From Bacteroidota bacterium (GTDB taxonomy: Bacteria > Bacteroidota > Bacteroidia > Chitinophagales > Chitinophagaceae), in NCBI GenBank assembly GCA_947476145.1, contig CANJPH010000006.1, forward strand, positions 1-64,000: a stretch of DNA of 64,000 nucleotides, read 5' to 3'. The position numbers and the translations under genes are program-made. The notes below the pieces were generated by a model. It did no database searches, had not been told where the DNA came from, and saw only the letters and a program-made list of their open reading frames with translations. How positions within the stretch are numbered: position 1 is the stretch's first letter; every line of letters starts with the position of its first letter. Positions 34,634 to 42,782 of this stretch are shown piece after piece.

Positions 34634-35406
34634 ACTATTATTTAATGCTAGCCATTATCTTATTTGCATTTGTGAACTTGTGGTTTATCATTTCCTTGAT
34701 CACAAAAAGAAATGATGTGGCAGATATTGCCTGGGGCTTAGGATTCATTTTGCTAACATGGTCTTCGTTCTTCATCGCTGATATAAAAGGAAGTAGAGGA
34801 ATACTTACAGGATTGCTTATTAGTTTGTGGGGGATTCGATTGGCTTGGCATATACATTCAAGAAACAAAGGCAAAGGGGAAGATTATCGATATTTAGCAT
34901 GGCGTAATCAATGGGGCAGATGGTTTTTGTTAAGATCTTATTTGCAAGTATTTGTCCTACAAGGTATTTTTTTATACATCATTATTTTACCCGTTTTATT
35001 CATTAATAAAAGTGAGGATACATCCATCATTTGGCTGGATATTTTAGGTATGCTTATTTGGATGATTGGATTTTATTTTGAAGCAGTGGGTGACGCACAA
35101 CTGATTCGCTTTAAGAACAATCCCAATAATAAAGGAAAATTATTAGAAGAAGGACTTTGGTCTTTAACAAGACATCCTAATTATTTTGGCGAAGTGGTGC
35201 AATGGTGGGGCATTGGAGTTGTTGCACTTGCGATACAGGACGGATGGATGGGTATCATCGGCCCAATTACAATTACTTTTTTGATTTTAAAAGTATCTGG
35301 CATTCCTATGCTTGAAAAAAATATGGAATCACATCCTGACTTTGAAAATTACAAGAAAAAAGCAAACGCATTTTTTCCAAGAATCCGTTTTCTCAATAAA
35401 ATTTAA
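34630..35406 (+). CDS. DUF1295 / steroid 5-alpha-reductase-like membrane protein
   Basis: This 258-residue multi-spanning protein has about six to seven helices. The conserved C-terminal block GLWSLTRHPNYFGEVVQWWG (about 175-195), with RHPNYFGE, is the cofactor-binding signature shared with 3-oxo-5-alpha-steroid 4-dehydrogenases and isoprenylcysteine methyltransferase-like proteins. An NADPH-dependent membrane reductase on a lipid-like substrate is likely; the substrate is unknown. Its 3' end overlaps the convergent metX stop by four bases. Confidence 0.87.
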   Translation: MNYYLMLAIILFAFVNLWFIISLITKRNDVADIAWGLGFILLTWSSFFIADIKGSRGILTGLLISLWGIRLAWHIHSRNKGKGEDYRYLAWRNQWGRWFLLRSYLQVFVLQGIFLYIIILPVLFINKSEDTSIIWLDILGMLIWMIGFYFEAVGDAQLIRFKNNPNNKGKLLEEGLWSLTRHPNYFGEVVQWWGIGVVALAIQDGWMGIIGPITITFLILKVSGIPMLEKNMESHPDFENYKKKANAFFPRIRFLNKI

Positions 35407-36425
35407 GATTGACTATCCAACCAACGCTTTAACAAATTGGTTATTTGAACTGCTTCAATAATAAATCCATCGTGACCATACAATGAATCAATGGCAATCA
35501 ATTTGGCATTGGGCATATGCTGCTCCATAAATCTTTGCTCGTCTAAAGGACACAAAATATCACTATTAATGCCTATAATAAAAGTGGGTGTTTGAATCGC
35601 TGATAAAGTTTTAATTAAGTCCCCTCCTCTTTTACGTGCTAAGTGATGACTATCCATAGACTTTGTCAATAACCAATAACTATACGCATTAAATCGCTTT
35701 ACCAATTTATCGCCTTGGTATTCGATATAAGAGGATGCTTTAAAATTATCTATCTTCTCTGGATCCTCGTCTGTTTGTTTCTCTTGAAAAATACCATAGT
35801 TTCTGTAGGTTAACATGCCAATGGCACGAGCCGCTTTTAACCCTTTCGCTCCTGCATTGGGTGTTGCTTCTTTCCAAGTACAATCGGCTTCAATGGCCAA
35901 ACGTTGCGCCGTGTGCACCGCCACACCCCATGCACTTTCAGAAGGAGAGGTTGCAATCAAAAACATTTTCTTGATTACTTCAGGTTCTGATATCGCCCAC
36001 TCTAATGCTTGGTAACCACCCATGCTTCCTCCTAATAATAAATCTATACTTTCTATTCCTAAATCTTGTCTTAATAAAATATGTGCTTGCACCATATCGC
36101 GTATGGTCACCGTTGGGAAATTATTTAAACTAATTGCTGCACCTAAATCCTCCACGCTTAAAGGACCCGTAGAACCATAGCAAGAACCAATGATATTGGC
36201 GCAAACAATAAAATAATCATTGGGATTTATTAAAGCACCTTCTCCTATTAAACCCTTCCACCAATCTGCAGCATCACTATTGGCCGTTAAAGCATGACAA
36301 ACCCAGGCCACTTTCTTCCCAGGGGTATACTCACCATAAGTATGATAGGCAATTTTAAGCTTTGGCAAACTCAGGCCACACTCTAAAGTAAAAGGATGAT
36401 TATATTGATATACGGTTGGACCCAT
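35403..36425 (-). CDS. metX: Homoserine O-acetyltransferase (MetX family)
   Basis: This 340-residue alpha/beta-hydrolase enzyme acylates homoserine in methionine synthesis. The nucleophile Ser is in LLLGGSMGGYQALEW, the Asp in GINSDILCP and the His in YGHDGFIIEA. NIIGSCYGSTGP and WVCHALTANSDAADWW are the family's substrate-binding blocks. MetX proteins use acetyl- or succinyl-CoA and the choice cannot be decided here; the neighbouring sulfhydrylase of MetZ type would accept the matching ester. It is divergent from the OsmC-metZ pair, with promoters sharing a palindrome at 36466-36481. Confidence 0.92.
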   Translation of the reverse strand: MGPTVYQYNHPFTLECGLSLPKLKIAYHTYGEYTPGKKVAWVCHALTANSDAADWWKGLIGEGALINPNDYFIVCANIIGSCYGSTGPLSVEDLGAAISLNNFPTVTIRDMVQAHILLRQDLGIESIDLLLGGSMGGYQALEWAISEPEVIKKMFLIATSPSESAWGVAVHTAQRLAIEADCTWKEATPNAGAKGLKAARAIGMLTYRNYGIFQEKQTDEDPEKIDNFKASSYIEYQGDKLVKRFNAYSYWLLTKSMDSHHLARKRGGDLIKTLSAIQTPTFIIGINSDILCPLDEQRFMEQHMPNAKLIAIDSLYGHDGFIIEAVQITNLLKRWLDSQS

Positions 36426-36465
36426 TTTTTTGAATGCTAATTGCTAACTAAGTATCTATTTGAAT

Positions 36466-36481
36466 TACCTTTGCAAAGGTA
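36466..36481. promoter_or_regulatory. Palindromic divergent -7 elements between metX and the OsmC-metZ pair
   Basis: TACCTTTGCAAAGGTA is a perfect 16-bp palindrome made of two back-to-back TAnnTTTG elements, one on each strand. The plus copy (36466-36473) would serve the OsmC gene and metZ, and the minus copy (36481-36474) metX. The start sites would be about nine bases apart, so the two promoters overlap. Confidence 0.5.
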
Positions 36482-36521
36482 CAATTTATTATACTTCTTA
36501 TATACTAACAAGCATTCACTT

Positions 36522-36941
36522 ATGGCAAGGATTCATTTAAAACAAATAGACCAAGACTATCAGTTTGTAACCACCGACGAAACAGGCCAAACGATGACCA
36601 TGGATATTCCTGTGGACCAAGGTGGACATGGCAATGGGGTACGTCCTATGCAAGCTTTATTAAGTGCATTGGGTGGATGTAGTGGTGTAGATATTGTGAT
36701 GATATTAAAGAAACAAAAACAAACCATTACTCTTTTTGAAATGGATATAGATGGCGAACGTGAAGCTGGCAAAGAACCTGCTTTGTGGCAAACCATCCAT
36801 ATTGTTTTTAAATTTAAAGGAACATTGAGTCAAGAGCAGGCCGAAAAAGCATGTGCGCTTTCCATAGATAAATATTGTTCTGTTGCAGCAACATTAAGAG
36901 CAGCAGGAGCAGTTATCACTTGGAGTGTTGAAATTTTATAA
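36522..36941 (+). CDS. OsmC-family protein
   Basis: From the ATG at 36522 this protein has 139 residues; the frame is open back to 36441, but that part covers the promoter palindrome. It has the OsmC/Ohr fold: the redox-active Cys in ALGGCSGVDIVMILKKQ, and a second Cys at KYCSVAATLRAAG. Family members reduce organic peroxides with lipoyl or thiol donors, though many close relatives have unknown substrates. It is 15 bp upstream of metZ and so appears to belong to the methionine gene unit. Confidence 0.88.
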   Translation: MARIHLKQIDQDYQFVTTDETGQTMTMDIPVDQGGHGNGVRPMQALLSALGGCSGVDIVMILKKQKQTITLFEMDIDGEREAGKEPALWQTIHIVFKFKGTLSQEQAEKACALSIDKYCSVAATLRAAGAVITWSVEIL

Positions 36942-36956
36942 ATTAATATTAGTAGC

Positions 36957-38126
36957 ATGAAGCATAATCAATCCAAATTAATTAGAACAAGGGTTCCACA
37001 AACTCCTCAAAATGAGCATGCCTCTCCTTTGTTCCTTACGAGTAGCTTTACCTTTGATAATGCGGAGGACATGCGTGCTGCTTTTGCAGATGAAACCGAT
37101 GCGAATATTTATAGTCGTTTTTCTAATCCAAATGTGCAAGAATTTATAGACCGTTTATGTGTATTGGAAAATGCAGAAGATGGATTTGCAACCGCAAGTG
37201 GCATGAGCGCGGTGTTTGGATCTTTTATGGCATTACTAAAAAAAGGAGACCACTTACTTTCTTGTACCTCTATTTTTGGAAGTACACATACCGTGATTTC
37301 AAAGTACATGCCTAAATATGGCATTGATTATAGTTATGTGGGTGCTGGTGCAACAGCTGAGCAATGGGAGGCAGCAATTACTCCACAAACTAAAATGATT
37401 TATTTAGAAACCCCTACGAATCCGGGATTAGATATAGTAGATATTAGCATGATAAGTGCCATTGCTAAAAAGCACAATATTATTTTAAATGTAGACAATT
37501 GTTTTGCGACACCTATTGGTCAAACCCCTATTGATTTAGGCGCTGACTTAGTAGTACACTCTGCTACCAAGTGGATTGACGGACAAGGCCGTGTATTAGG
37601 TGGTGCCGTAGTAGGTAGAAAAGATTTAATTCATGAAATTTATTTATTCTGTCGTAGCACAGGACCCGCTTTGTCTCCATTTAATGCATGGATATTAAGC
37701 AAGAGTTTAGAAACCTTGGAAGTAAGAATGGAACGTCATTGCAGTAATGCATTATCCATTGCCGAAAAATTACAAGGTCATACAAAAATTAATTTTGTAA
37801 AATATCCTTTCTTAAGTGCTCATCCACATTATGAAATTGCCAAAAAGCAAATGACAAATGGGGGTGGAATTGTTTGTTTTGAATTAAAAGGTGGAATTGA
37901 ATCAGGTAGAAAGTTTTTAAACAGTTTAAAAATGCTTTCGCTAACAGCCAACTTGGGAGATACCCGCAGTATTGCTTCCCACCCTGCTAGTACTACACAC
38001 GCTAAATTATCCGAGGCGGAAAGACAGGCGGTGAGTATCAAGCCGGGGTTAATTCGTATCTCTGTGGGACTAGAACATAAGGACGATATTTTGGCCGATA
38101 TCTTGCAAGCTTTGGAGGCTTCCTAA
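36957..38126 (+). CDS. metZ: O-succinylhomoserine sulfhydrylase (Cys/Met-metabolism PLP enzyme)
   Basis: This 389-residue PLP enzyme of the cystathionine gamma-synthase group makes homocysteine from acylated homoserine and sulfide. ANIYSRFSNPNVQEF, ATASGMSAVFGSFMALL, YLETPTNPGLDIVDI and the Schiff-base Lys in VHSATKWIDGQG are visible, with STGPALSPFNAWIL and SHPASTTHAKL in the C-terminal part. The pattern fits MetZ better than MetB, but substrate use cannot be proven from sequence. MetX on the other strand makes the substrate. A terminator follows. Confidence 0.87.
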   Translation: MKHNQSKLIRTRVPQTPQNEHASPLFLTSSFTFDNAEDMRAAFADETDANIYSRFSNPNVQEFIDRLCVLENAEDGFATASGMSAVFGSFMALLKKGDHLLSCTSIFGSTHTVISKYMPKYGIDYSYVGAGATAEQWEAAITPQTKMIYLETPTNPGLDIVDISMISAIAKKHNIILNVDNCFATPIGQTPIDLGADLVVHSATKWIDGQGRVLGGAVVGRKDLIHEIYLFCRSTGPALSPFNAWILSKSLETLEVRMERHCSNALSIAEKLQGHTKINFVKYPFLSAHPHYEIAKKQMTNGGGIVCFELKGGIESGRKFLNSLKMLSLTANLGDTRSIASHPASTTHAKLSEAERQAVSIKPGLIRISVGLEHKDDILADILQALEAS

Positions 38127-38163
38127 CACCAATCTCAGATACTCCTATTATAAAAATACTGCT

Positions 38164-38197
38164 GCCCTATCCTATTAAAATATGATAGGGCTTTTTT
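38164..38197 (+). terminator. Terminator of the OsmC-metZ unit
   Basis: GCCCTATC (38164-38171) pairs perfectly with GATAGGGC (38184-38191) and six T residues follow. Confidence 0.85.
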
Positions 38198-38300
38198 GTG
38201 TCCTATAAACGCAATGAGTAGATAAAAATGGGGTTTTTTAGGCTTTATTTTTAAGATTTATTAGTATATTGAATTCGCTTAAACTTAAAACCTCACACTT

Positions 38301-39533
38301 ATGAAATTAAAAACTGGTATTTTATTATCAGCCATGATGTTCCTCCAATATTATATATGGGGAGCTTGGTATGTAACAATGGGTCCATATATGGAACAGG
38401 CCTTTGGAAAAGGACCAATTACTGACGTTGCAAAAGGTGCTGCGTATAGTGCAGGTGCCATTGCAACTATCATCTCACCTTTTTTTGTAGGCATGATTGC
38501 CGATCGATATTTTGCTGCGCAAAGAATTATGGGTGTGCTTCACTTATTAGGTGCAGGCTTATTAGTATATGCAACTCAAATGACACAAACTTCAGGCTTT
38601 TATTGGGTAATTTTAGTTTACTCTTTATTGTATATGCCAACCATCGCATTAAGTAATAGCGTAGCTTTCGCTCAAATGACCGACCCAGGAAAGCAATTTC
38701 CATGGATTCGTGTATTTGGAACATTAGGTTGGATTGTTGCTGGTATAATAATTTCACAATTGGAAATAACAGACAAGCCAATGACTTTTCAGATTGCTGC
38801 AGTTGCTTCTGCATTATTAGGATTGTTTAGCTTCATACTTCCTAATACTCCTCCAAAAGGAAGTTCTGAAAATAGTTCTCTAGGGTCTATTTTGGGAAAA
38901 GATGCTTTTGTATTATTTAAAAGCAACGCTTATAAAATATTTTTCTTCGCAGCCATCTTAATTTGTATTCCTCTTTCCTTTTATTATGGATTTGCAGGTT
39001 CATATCTTCAAGAATTTTTTGGGGAAGGAACAACAGGGAAAATGGCAATGGGTCAAATGTCAGAAGCATTGTTCATTTTAGCGATTCCTTTTTTATTCAA
39101 TAAAATTGGCGTAAAAAATATGCTTATTCTAGGTATGGGCGCATGGGTGTTACGCTATGTATGTTTCTCATATGGTAGTGCGTCTGCTACATGGATGCTA
39201 TATGCAGGTATCATCTTACATGGCATTTGCTATGATTTTTTCTTTGTGACTGGTTATATGTACACAGAGAAAAAAGCGGGCGAATCTATTAAGAATGCAG
39301 CGCAAGGCTTATTCACTTTTGCAACCTATGGTGTAGGTATGTTTATAGGAACTTGGTATAGCGGATTTGTTGCTGCAAAATATGCAACTTCAACAATTAA
39401 TGTTACTACTAAAGTTGAAACCATCGCTCACAATTGGGCTGCTATTTGGTTATACCCAGCTGCGATTGCAGGTGCGGTATTAATTGCTTTTATCTTCACA
39501 TTTAACGAGAAGAAAGAAATTTCTGCAGCTTAA
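38301..39533 (+). CDS. Nucleoside:H+ symporter-type MFS permease
   Basis: This 410-residue protein has about twelve membrane helices and belongs to the NupG/XapB branch of the major facilitator superfamily. The start LQYYIWGAWYVTMGPYM and ATIISPFFVGMIADRYF are diagnostic, and HGICYDFFFVTGYMYTEKKA is the family's late-helix block. Bacteroidota genomes carry many such permeases next to Gfo/Idh/MocA oxidoreductases, where the likely cargo is a sugar derivative rather than a nucleoside. Here the oxidoreductase follows after a terminator. The cargo is therefore inference. Confidence 0.88.
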   Translation: MKLKTGILLSAMMFLQYYIWGAWYVTMGPYMEQAFGKGPITDVAKGAAYSAGAIATIISPFFVGMIADRYFAAQRIMGVLHLLGAGLLVYATQMTQTSGFYWVILVYSLLYMPTIALSNSVAFAQMTDPGKQFPWIRVFGTLGWIVAGIIISQLEITDKPMTFQIAAVASALLGLFSFILPNTPPKGSSENSSLGSILGKDAFVLFKSNAYKIFFFAAILICIPLSFYYGFAGSYLQEFFGEGTTGKMAMGQMSEALFILAIPFLFNKIGVKNMLILGMGAWVLRYVCFSYGSASATWMLYAGIILHGICYDFFFVTGYMYTEKKAGESIKNAAQGLFTFATYGVGMFIGTWYSGFVAAKYATSTINVTTKVETIAHNWAAIWLYPAAIAGAVLIAFIFTFNEKKEISAA

Positions 39534-39545
39534 AACTATTTTTCT

Positions 39546-39574
39546 AAAAGCCTATCCAATTGGGTAGGCTTTTT
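39546..39574 (+). terminator. Terminator between the permease and the Gfo/Idh/MocA gene
   Basis: AAAAGCCTATCC (39546-39557) pairs with GGGTAGGCTTTT (39562-39573), one pair being G-T, with the loop aatt. T residues follow, 28 bases before the next start codon, so some readthrough into the next gene is possible. Confidence 0.75.
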
Positions 39575-39601
39575 ATTTTTAAAAATCATAATATTTTTCA
39601 A

Positions 39602-40792
39602 ATGCGTATTGCAATGTTAGGAGCAGGATTCATTGGCCGTTTTTATGCCGATGCACTTCAAGGTTACAGAAGTAAGGATAAAGTAGTAAGTATCTATGCA
39701 CGTCGTGAGGAGTCGGCCGTAAAGTTTGCAGCAGATTATAATTGTGCACAATGGACTACCGATATGGAAGCAGCTATTGCAAACCCCGATGTGGATGTGG
39801 TTTGTATCGCACTTCCTAATAACATACATGAAGCAGCCGTAATGCTTTGTTGTAAACATAAGAAAGCAGTGATGACCACTAAGCCCTTGGGACGTAATAG
39901 TGAGGAAGCTAAAAGAATGCTTATTGCAGTGGAAGAAGCAGGTATTTTTAACGGTTACTTAGAGGACTTAGTGTATACCCCTAAATTTATTAAAGCCAAC
40001 CAAAGCGTTAAAGAAGGTGCAGTAGGACGTGTTTTATGGGCGAAGTCTCGTGAAACCCATCCTGGCCCACATAGCGAATGGTTTTGGGATATTGAGCAAG
40101 CAGGTGGTGGATGTATTTTAGACCTTGGTTGCCATTGCGTAGAAATTTCAAGAAGTTATATTGGAAAGGATATTAAACCAATAGAGGTTATGTGTTGGGC
40201 AGATACACAGGTTAAACCTATCGATGCCGAAGATCATGCCATTGGCTTAGTGAAATATGCAAACGGATCCATTGGTCAGTTTGAAGTAAGCTGGACTTTT
40301 AGAGGTGGCTTGGATTTAAGAGATGAAGTAATGGGTACCGAAGGAACCATTTGGATTAATAGCTTTTTACGTACCGGTTTTGAAATGTTCACGACCGGAA
40401 AAGGTGGAGACTATATTGCAGAGAAAGCCGAGAGTAACAGCGGTTGGTTGTTCCCTGTGGGTGATGAATTAAATGAATTGGGTTACAACCACATGTTCAT
40501 GGATATGTTTAACTCCATGGAAAAAGGAGAAGCCCCTAAGGAAACTTTTTATGATGGTTATGTAGTGAACTGTATTTTAGATGCAGCTTATAAATCTGCT
40601 AAATCTAAATTATGGGAGCCTGTAAAATTAGATATCTGGAGAGGCAAGGAAGGTTTAACAAAAGAAAGCCACTTGGTTGAATATGATGCGGATCATTATT
40701 TAGTAAAAGAAGAAATGACGCATTATGGTGCTAAGAAATTAATCCTGAAGCATAAGACAACAGGAAAAATAACGGAACAAATAATTAATTAG
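39602..40792 (+). CDS. Gfo/Idh/MocA-family oxidoreductase
   Basis: From the ATG at 39602 this cytoplasmic protein has 396 residues. The N-terminal Rossmann domain begins MRIAMLGAGFIGRFYADAL, with CIALPNNIHEAAVMLC and TTKPLGRNSEEAKRM; the latter provides the Lys-Pro pair of the family. The C-terminal domain has LDLGCHCVEISRSYIG, where the His is the usual catalytic or metal-binding one. Family members oxidise or reduce sugars and inositols with NAD(P). With the permease before it and the TIM-barrel protein after it, a role in oxidised-sugar or glycoside catabolism is likely but unproven. Confidence 0.9.
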   Translation: MRIAMLGAGFIGRFYADALQGYRSKDKVVSIYARREESAVKFAADYNCAQWTTDMEAAIANPDVDVVCIALPNNIHEAAVMLCCKHKKAVMTTKPLGRNSEEAKRMLIAVEEAGIFNGYLEDLVYTPKFIKANQSVKEGAVGRVLWAKSRETHPGPHSEWFWDIEQAGGGCILDLGCHCVEISRSYIGKDIKPIEVMCWADTQVKPIDAEDHAIGLVKYANGSIGQFEVSWTFRGGLDLRDEVMGTEGTIWINSFLRTGFEMFTTGKGGDYIAEKAESNSGWLFPVGDELNELGYNHMFMDMFNSMEKGEAPKETFYDGYVVNCILDAAYKSAKSKLWEPVKLDIWRGKEGLTKESHLVEYDADHYLVKEEMTHYGAKKLILKHKTTGKITEQIIN

Positions 40793-40800
40793 TACTTCAT

Positions 40801-40834
40801 AAAAAAGCCCTTAAACTCATTTAAGGGCTTTTTT
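40801..40834. terminator. Bidirectional terminator after the Gfo/Idh/MocA gene
   Basis: AAAAAAGCCCTTAAA (40801-40815) and TTTAAGGGCTTTTTT (40820-40834) form a perfect 15-bp stem with a four-base loop, between two convergent genes. Confidence 0.9.
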
Positions 40835-40846
40835 ATTTTGACCCAA

Positions 40847-41779
40847 CTATAAGGTCTTTTTAAAATTATCAAAGTTGGTGATTGAAGTCACTATATCTTC
40901 AAAAGGCTTTTTAGGGAAATCTTGCTCTAAGAAGAAATACTCCACACCTGCGATATCTAAATTTTCAAAAGTTTCTTTAAAGTCATACGCGCCGTTACCA
41001 AATGGCACGATCTCTCCAGCAGCGGTCATGTCTTTCACATGCAATAATGGGAAACGACCTTTCTGCTTTTTAAATATTTCTACCGGATTTTGTCCTGCTT
41101 TAAATACCCAACCCAAATCCAATTGTAATTTTAAAATATCTGCAGAAATTTGAGATGTGAAATAATCATAAGATACAATGCCATCTGTGACATTAAATTC
41201 TGTTGCATGATTATGATAAGCAAATTGCAAGCCTGCTTTTTTAGCTTGCTCCCCTGCTCTTTGTAAAATCTCAGCAGATTTCTTTATTTCATCCCCTGAT
41301 TCAATATTAATACTTGAGCATACGATATAAGGTATACCTGCCTCAGCAACTAAGTCAACCAATTCCTGGCTATTGTCTCTTAAATTCATCATTGCTGGAA
41401 AAGTCATTGGCTTGCCGTCCGGGCCGTTTGGAATTTTGAAATTAGGAGGTAGCTTCATAGGCGTTCCCCCAACATGATGTGAACGCCATTTCATACCCAT
41501 ATCATCTATTATCCCATTTAATTCTTTTGGCTTTTTGCCATAAAAACTACCTGGTTTGTTAAAAGCGGATTCAATATTTTTATAACCAGCAGCAGCTACC
41601 TTTTGTAAAGAACCTACAGGATCTGCTTCCATTTCTCTTAGGATGGTAAATAATTGAATGCCAGTTTTCGGCATCTTTTTAGATCTTAAGAAATTTTCAG
41701 CCCAACTTGACTTACTTAACAAAGCACCTCCTAAAGTGAGTGTAGCTGCTTGTTGTAGGAATTTTCTTCTTGATTTCAT
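40847..41779 (-). CDS. Tat-exported sugar phosphate isomerase/epimerase-like TIM barrel
   Basis: From the ATG at 41779 this protein has 310 residues. It begins with a twin-arginine signal (SRRKFLQQAATLTLGGALL), so it is exported folded to the periplasm. The rest is a xylose-isomerase-like TIM barrel: GIQLFTILREMEADP starts the first strand, NIESAFNKPG the second, and the metal-binding residues are probably in FAYHNHATEF, LQLDLGWVFKAG, LLHVKDM and FFLEQDFP. These barrels often epimerise, isomerise or eliminate keto-sugars. Its neighbour is a Gfo/Idh/MocA oxidoreductase on the other strand. The substrate is unknown. Confidence 0.87.
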   Translation of the reverse strand: MKSRRKFLQQAATLTLGGALLSKSSWAENFLRSKKMPKTGIQLFTILREMEADPVGSLQKVAAAGYKNIESAFNKPGSFYGKKPKELNGIIDDMGMKWRSHHVGGTPMKLPPNFKIPNGPDGKPMTFPAMMNLRDNSQELVDLVAEAGIPYIVCSSINIESGDEIKKSAEILQRAGEQAKKAGLQFAYHNHATEFNVTDGIVSYDYFTSQISADILKLQLDLGWVFKAGQNPVEIFKKQKGRFPLLHVKDMTAAGEIVPFGNGAYDFKETFENLDIAGVEYFFLEQDFPKKPFEDIVTSITNFDNFKKTL

Positions 41780-41956
41780 GGTAGCATATTTAAATTTAAA
41801 AAGCATTCATTGCGTTGATATGACACAATATAAAATATTTAGGGTAGTTAAACAAATATTTATATCTTTAAATTGATAAAATTAATTATCTTAAATTCAT
41901 CAGATAATAACTTTTCTTCACATCAGACGCTAACGCGTCTTCTTCGTTAAAAACCT

Positions 41957-42742
41957 ATGGCAATAAAGGCTACGATACCCCTAAAACAAAAGACTTTACT
42001 AGAAAAGGGCGATAAACTTTATCAACCAGGTATTTCTGTGGATTGTGCCATTTTTGGGTTCCATGAAAACGCCCTGAAGGTATTGTTGGTAAAAATAAAA
42101 CAGGTTGATAAATGGGCCTTACCGGGTGGATTTATTTATAAAAACGAGACCATTGAAAAGGCGGCTTATAGAGTATTACAAGAACGTACCGGCGTAGCAA
42201 ATATATTTTTGCAACAATTTAATGCTTTTGGAGAGCCCGATCGTTCCGATACTTCCATTCACCAAGCTAGATATTTAGAATATGGCATTAAAATTCCAAA
42301 AGACAACTGGCTTTTACAACGTTTCATTACCATTGGATTTTATGCACTCATCGATTTTACCGAAGTTAATTTAGAAGATGCCGATGCAAATGAAGGTGCT
42401 GAATGGATTGACATTACTAAACTAAGCAACTTAATGATGGATCATGAAAACATTGTCTCAAAAGCATTAGAAGCACTTAGAACACAGCTCGCCTACCTCC
42501 CTATTGGCAGAAACCTATTGCCAAAAAAGTTCACGATGCCTGAATTGCAAAAATTATACGAAACCATCCTAGATCAAAAATTAGACCGCCGTAATTTTCA
42601 GCGAAAACTAATTGGATTTGGTATTTTAAATAAGCTTACCGAAACTAGAAAAGGCGGTGCACACAAAGCCCCCTTCCTGTACACTTTCAATGATAAAAAA
42701 TATCAAAAGGCACTGAAAGAGGGGCTCTACGGCACATGGTAA
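41957..42742 (+). CDS. Nudix-domain transcriptional regulator with C-terminal winged helix
   Basis: This 261-residue protein has an N-terminal Nudix domain (about 25-150) and a C-terminal winged-helix domain (about 175-255, with NFQRKLIGFGILNKL and a basic TRKGGAHKAPFLY). The Nudix box at 58-80 reads GFIYKNETIEKAAYRVLQER and onward: the catalytic REUxEE core is RVLQER, so the first metal-binding Glu is Val and another is Arg. The loss of catalysis plus the DNA-binding tail is what is known for NrtR/AraR-type regulators, which sense a sugar or ADP-ribose ligand. It probably controls nearby sugar genes, such as the GH3 end of the adjacent locus. Confidence 0.83.
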   Translation: MAIKATIPLKQKTLLEKGDKLYQPGISVDCAIFGFHENALKVLLVKIKQVDKWALPGGFIYKNETIEKAAYRVLQERTGVANIFLQQFNAFGEPDRSDTSIHQARYLEYGIKIPKDNWLLQRFITIGFYALIDFTEVNLEDADANEGAEWIDITKLSNLMMDHENIVSKALEALRTQLAYLPIGRNLLPKKFTMPELQKLYETILDQKLDRRNFQRKLIGFGILNKLTETRKGGAHKAPFLYTFNDKKYQKALKEGLYGTW

Positions 42743-42782
42743 GCTAGTTAGTATTAAATTTTTACAAATTTATTTGATTTAC

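Noticed and set aside
36426..36521. SAM riboswitch before metX or metZ
   Set aside because: The gap is under 100 bp and is taken up by the overlapping promoters; no SAM aptamer pattern is seen on either strand.
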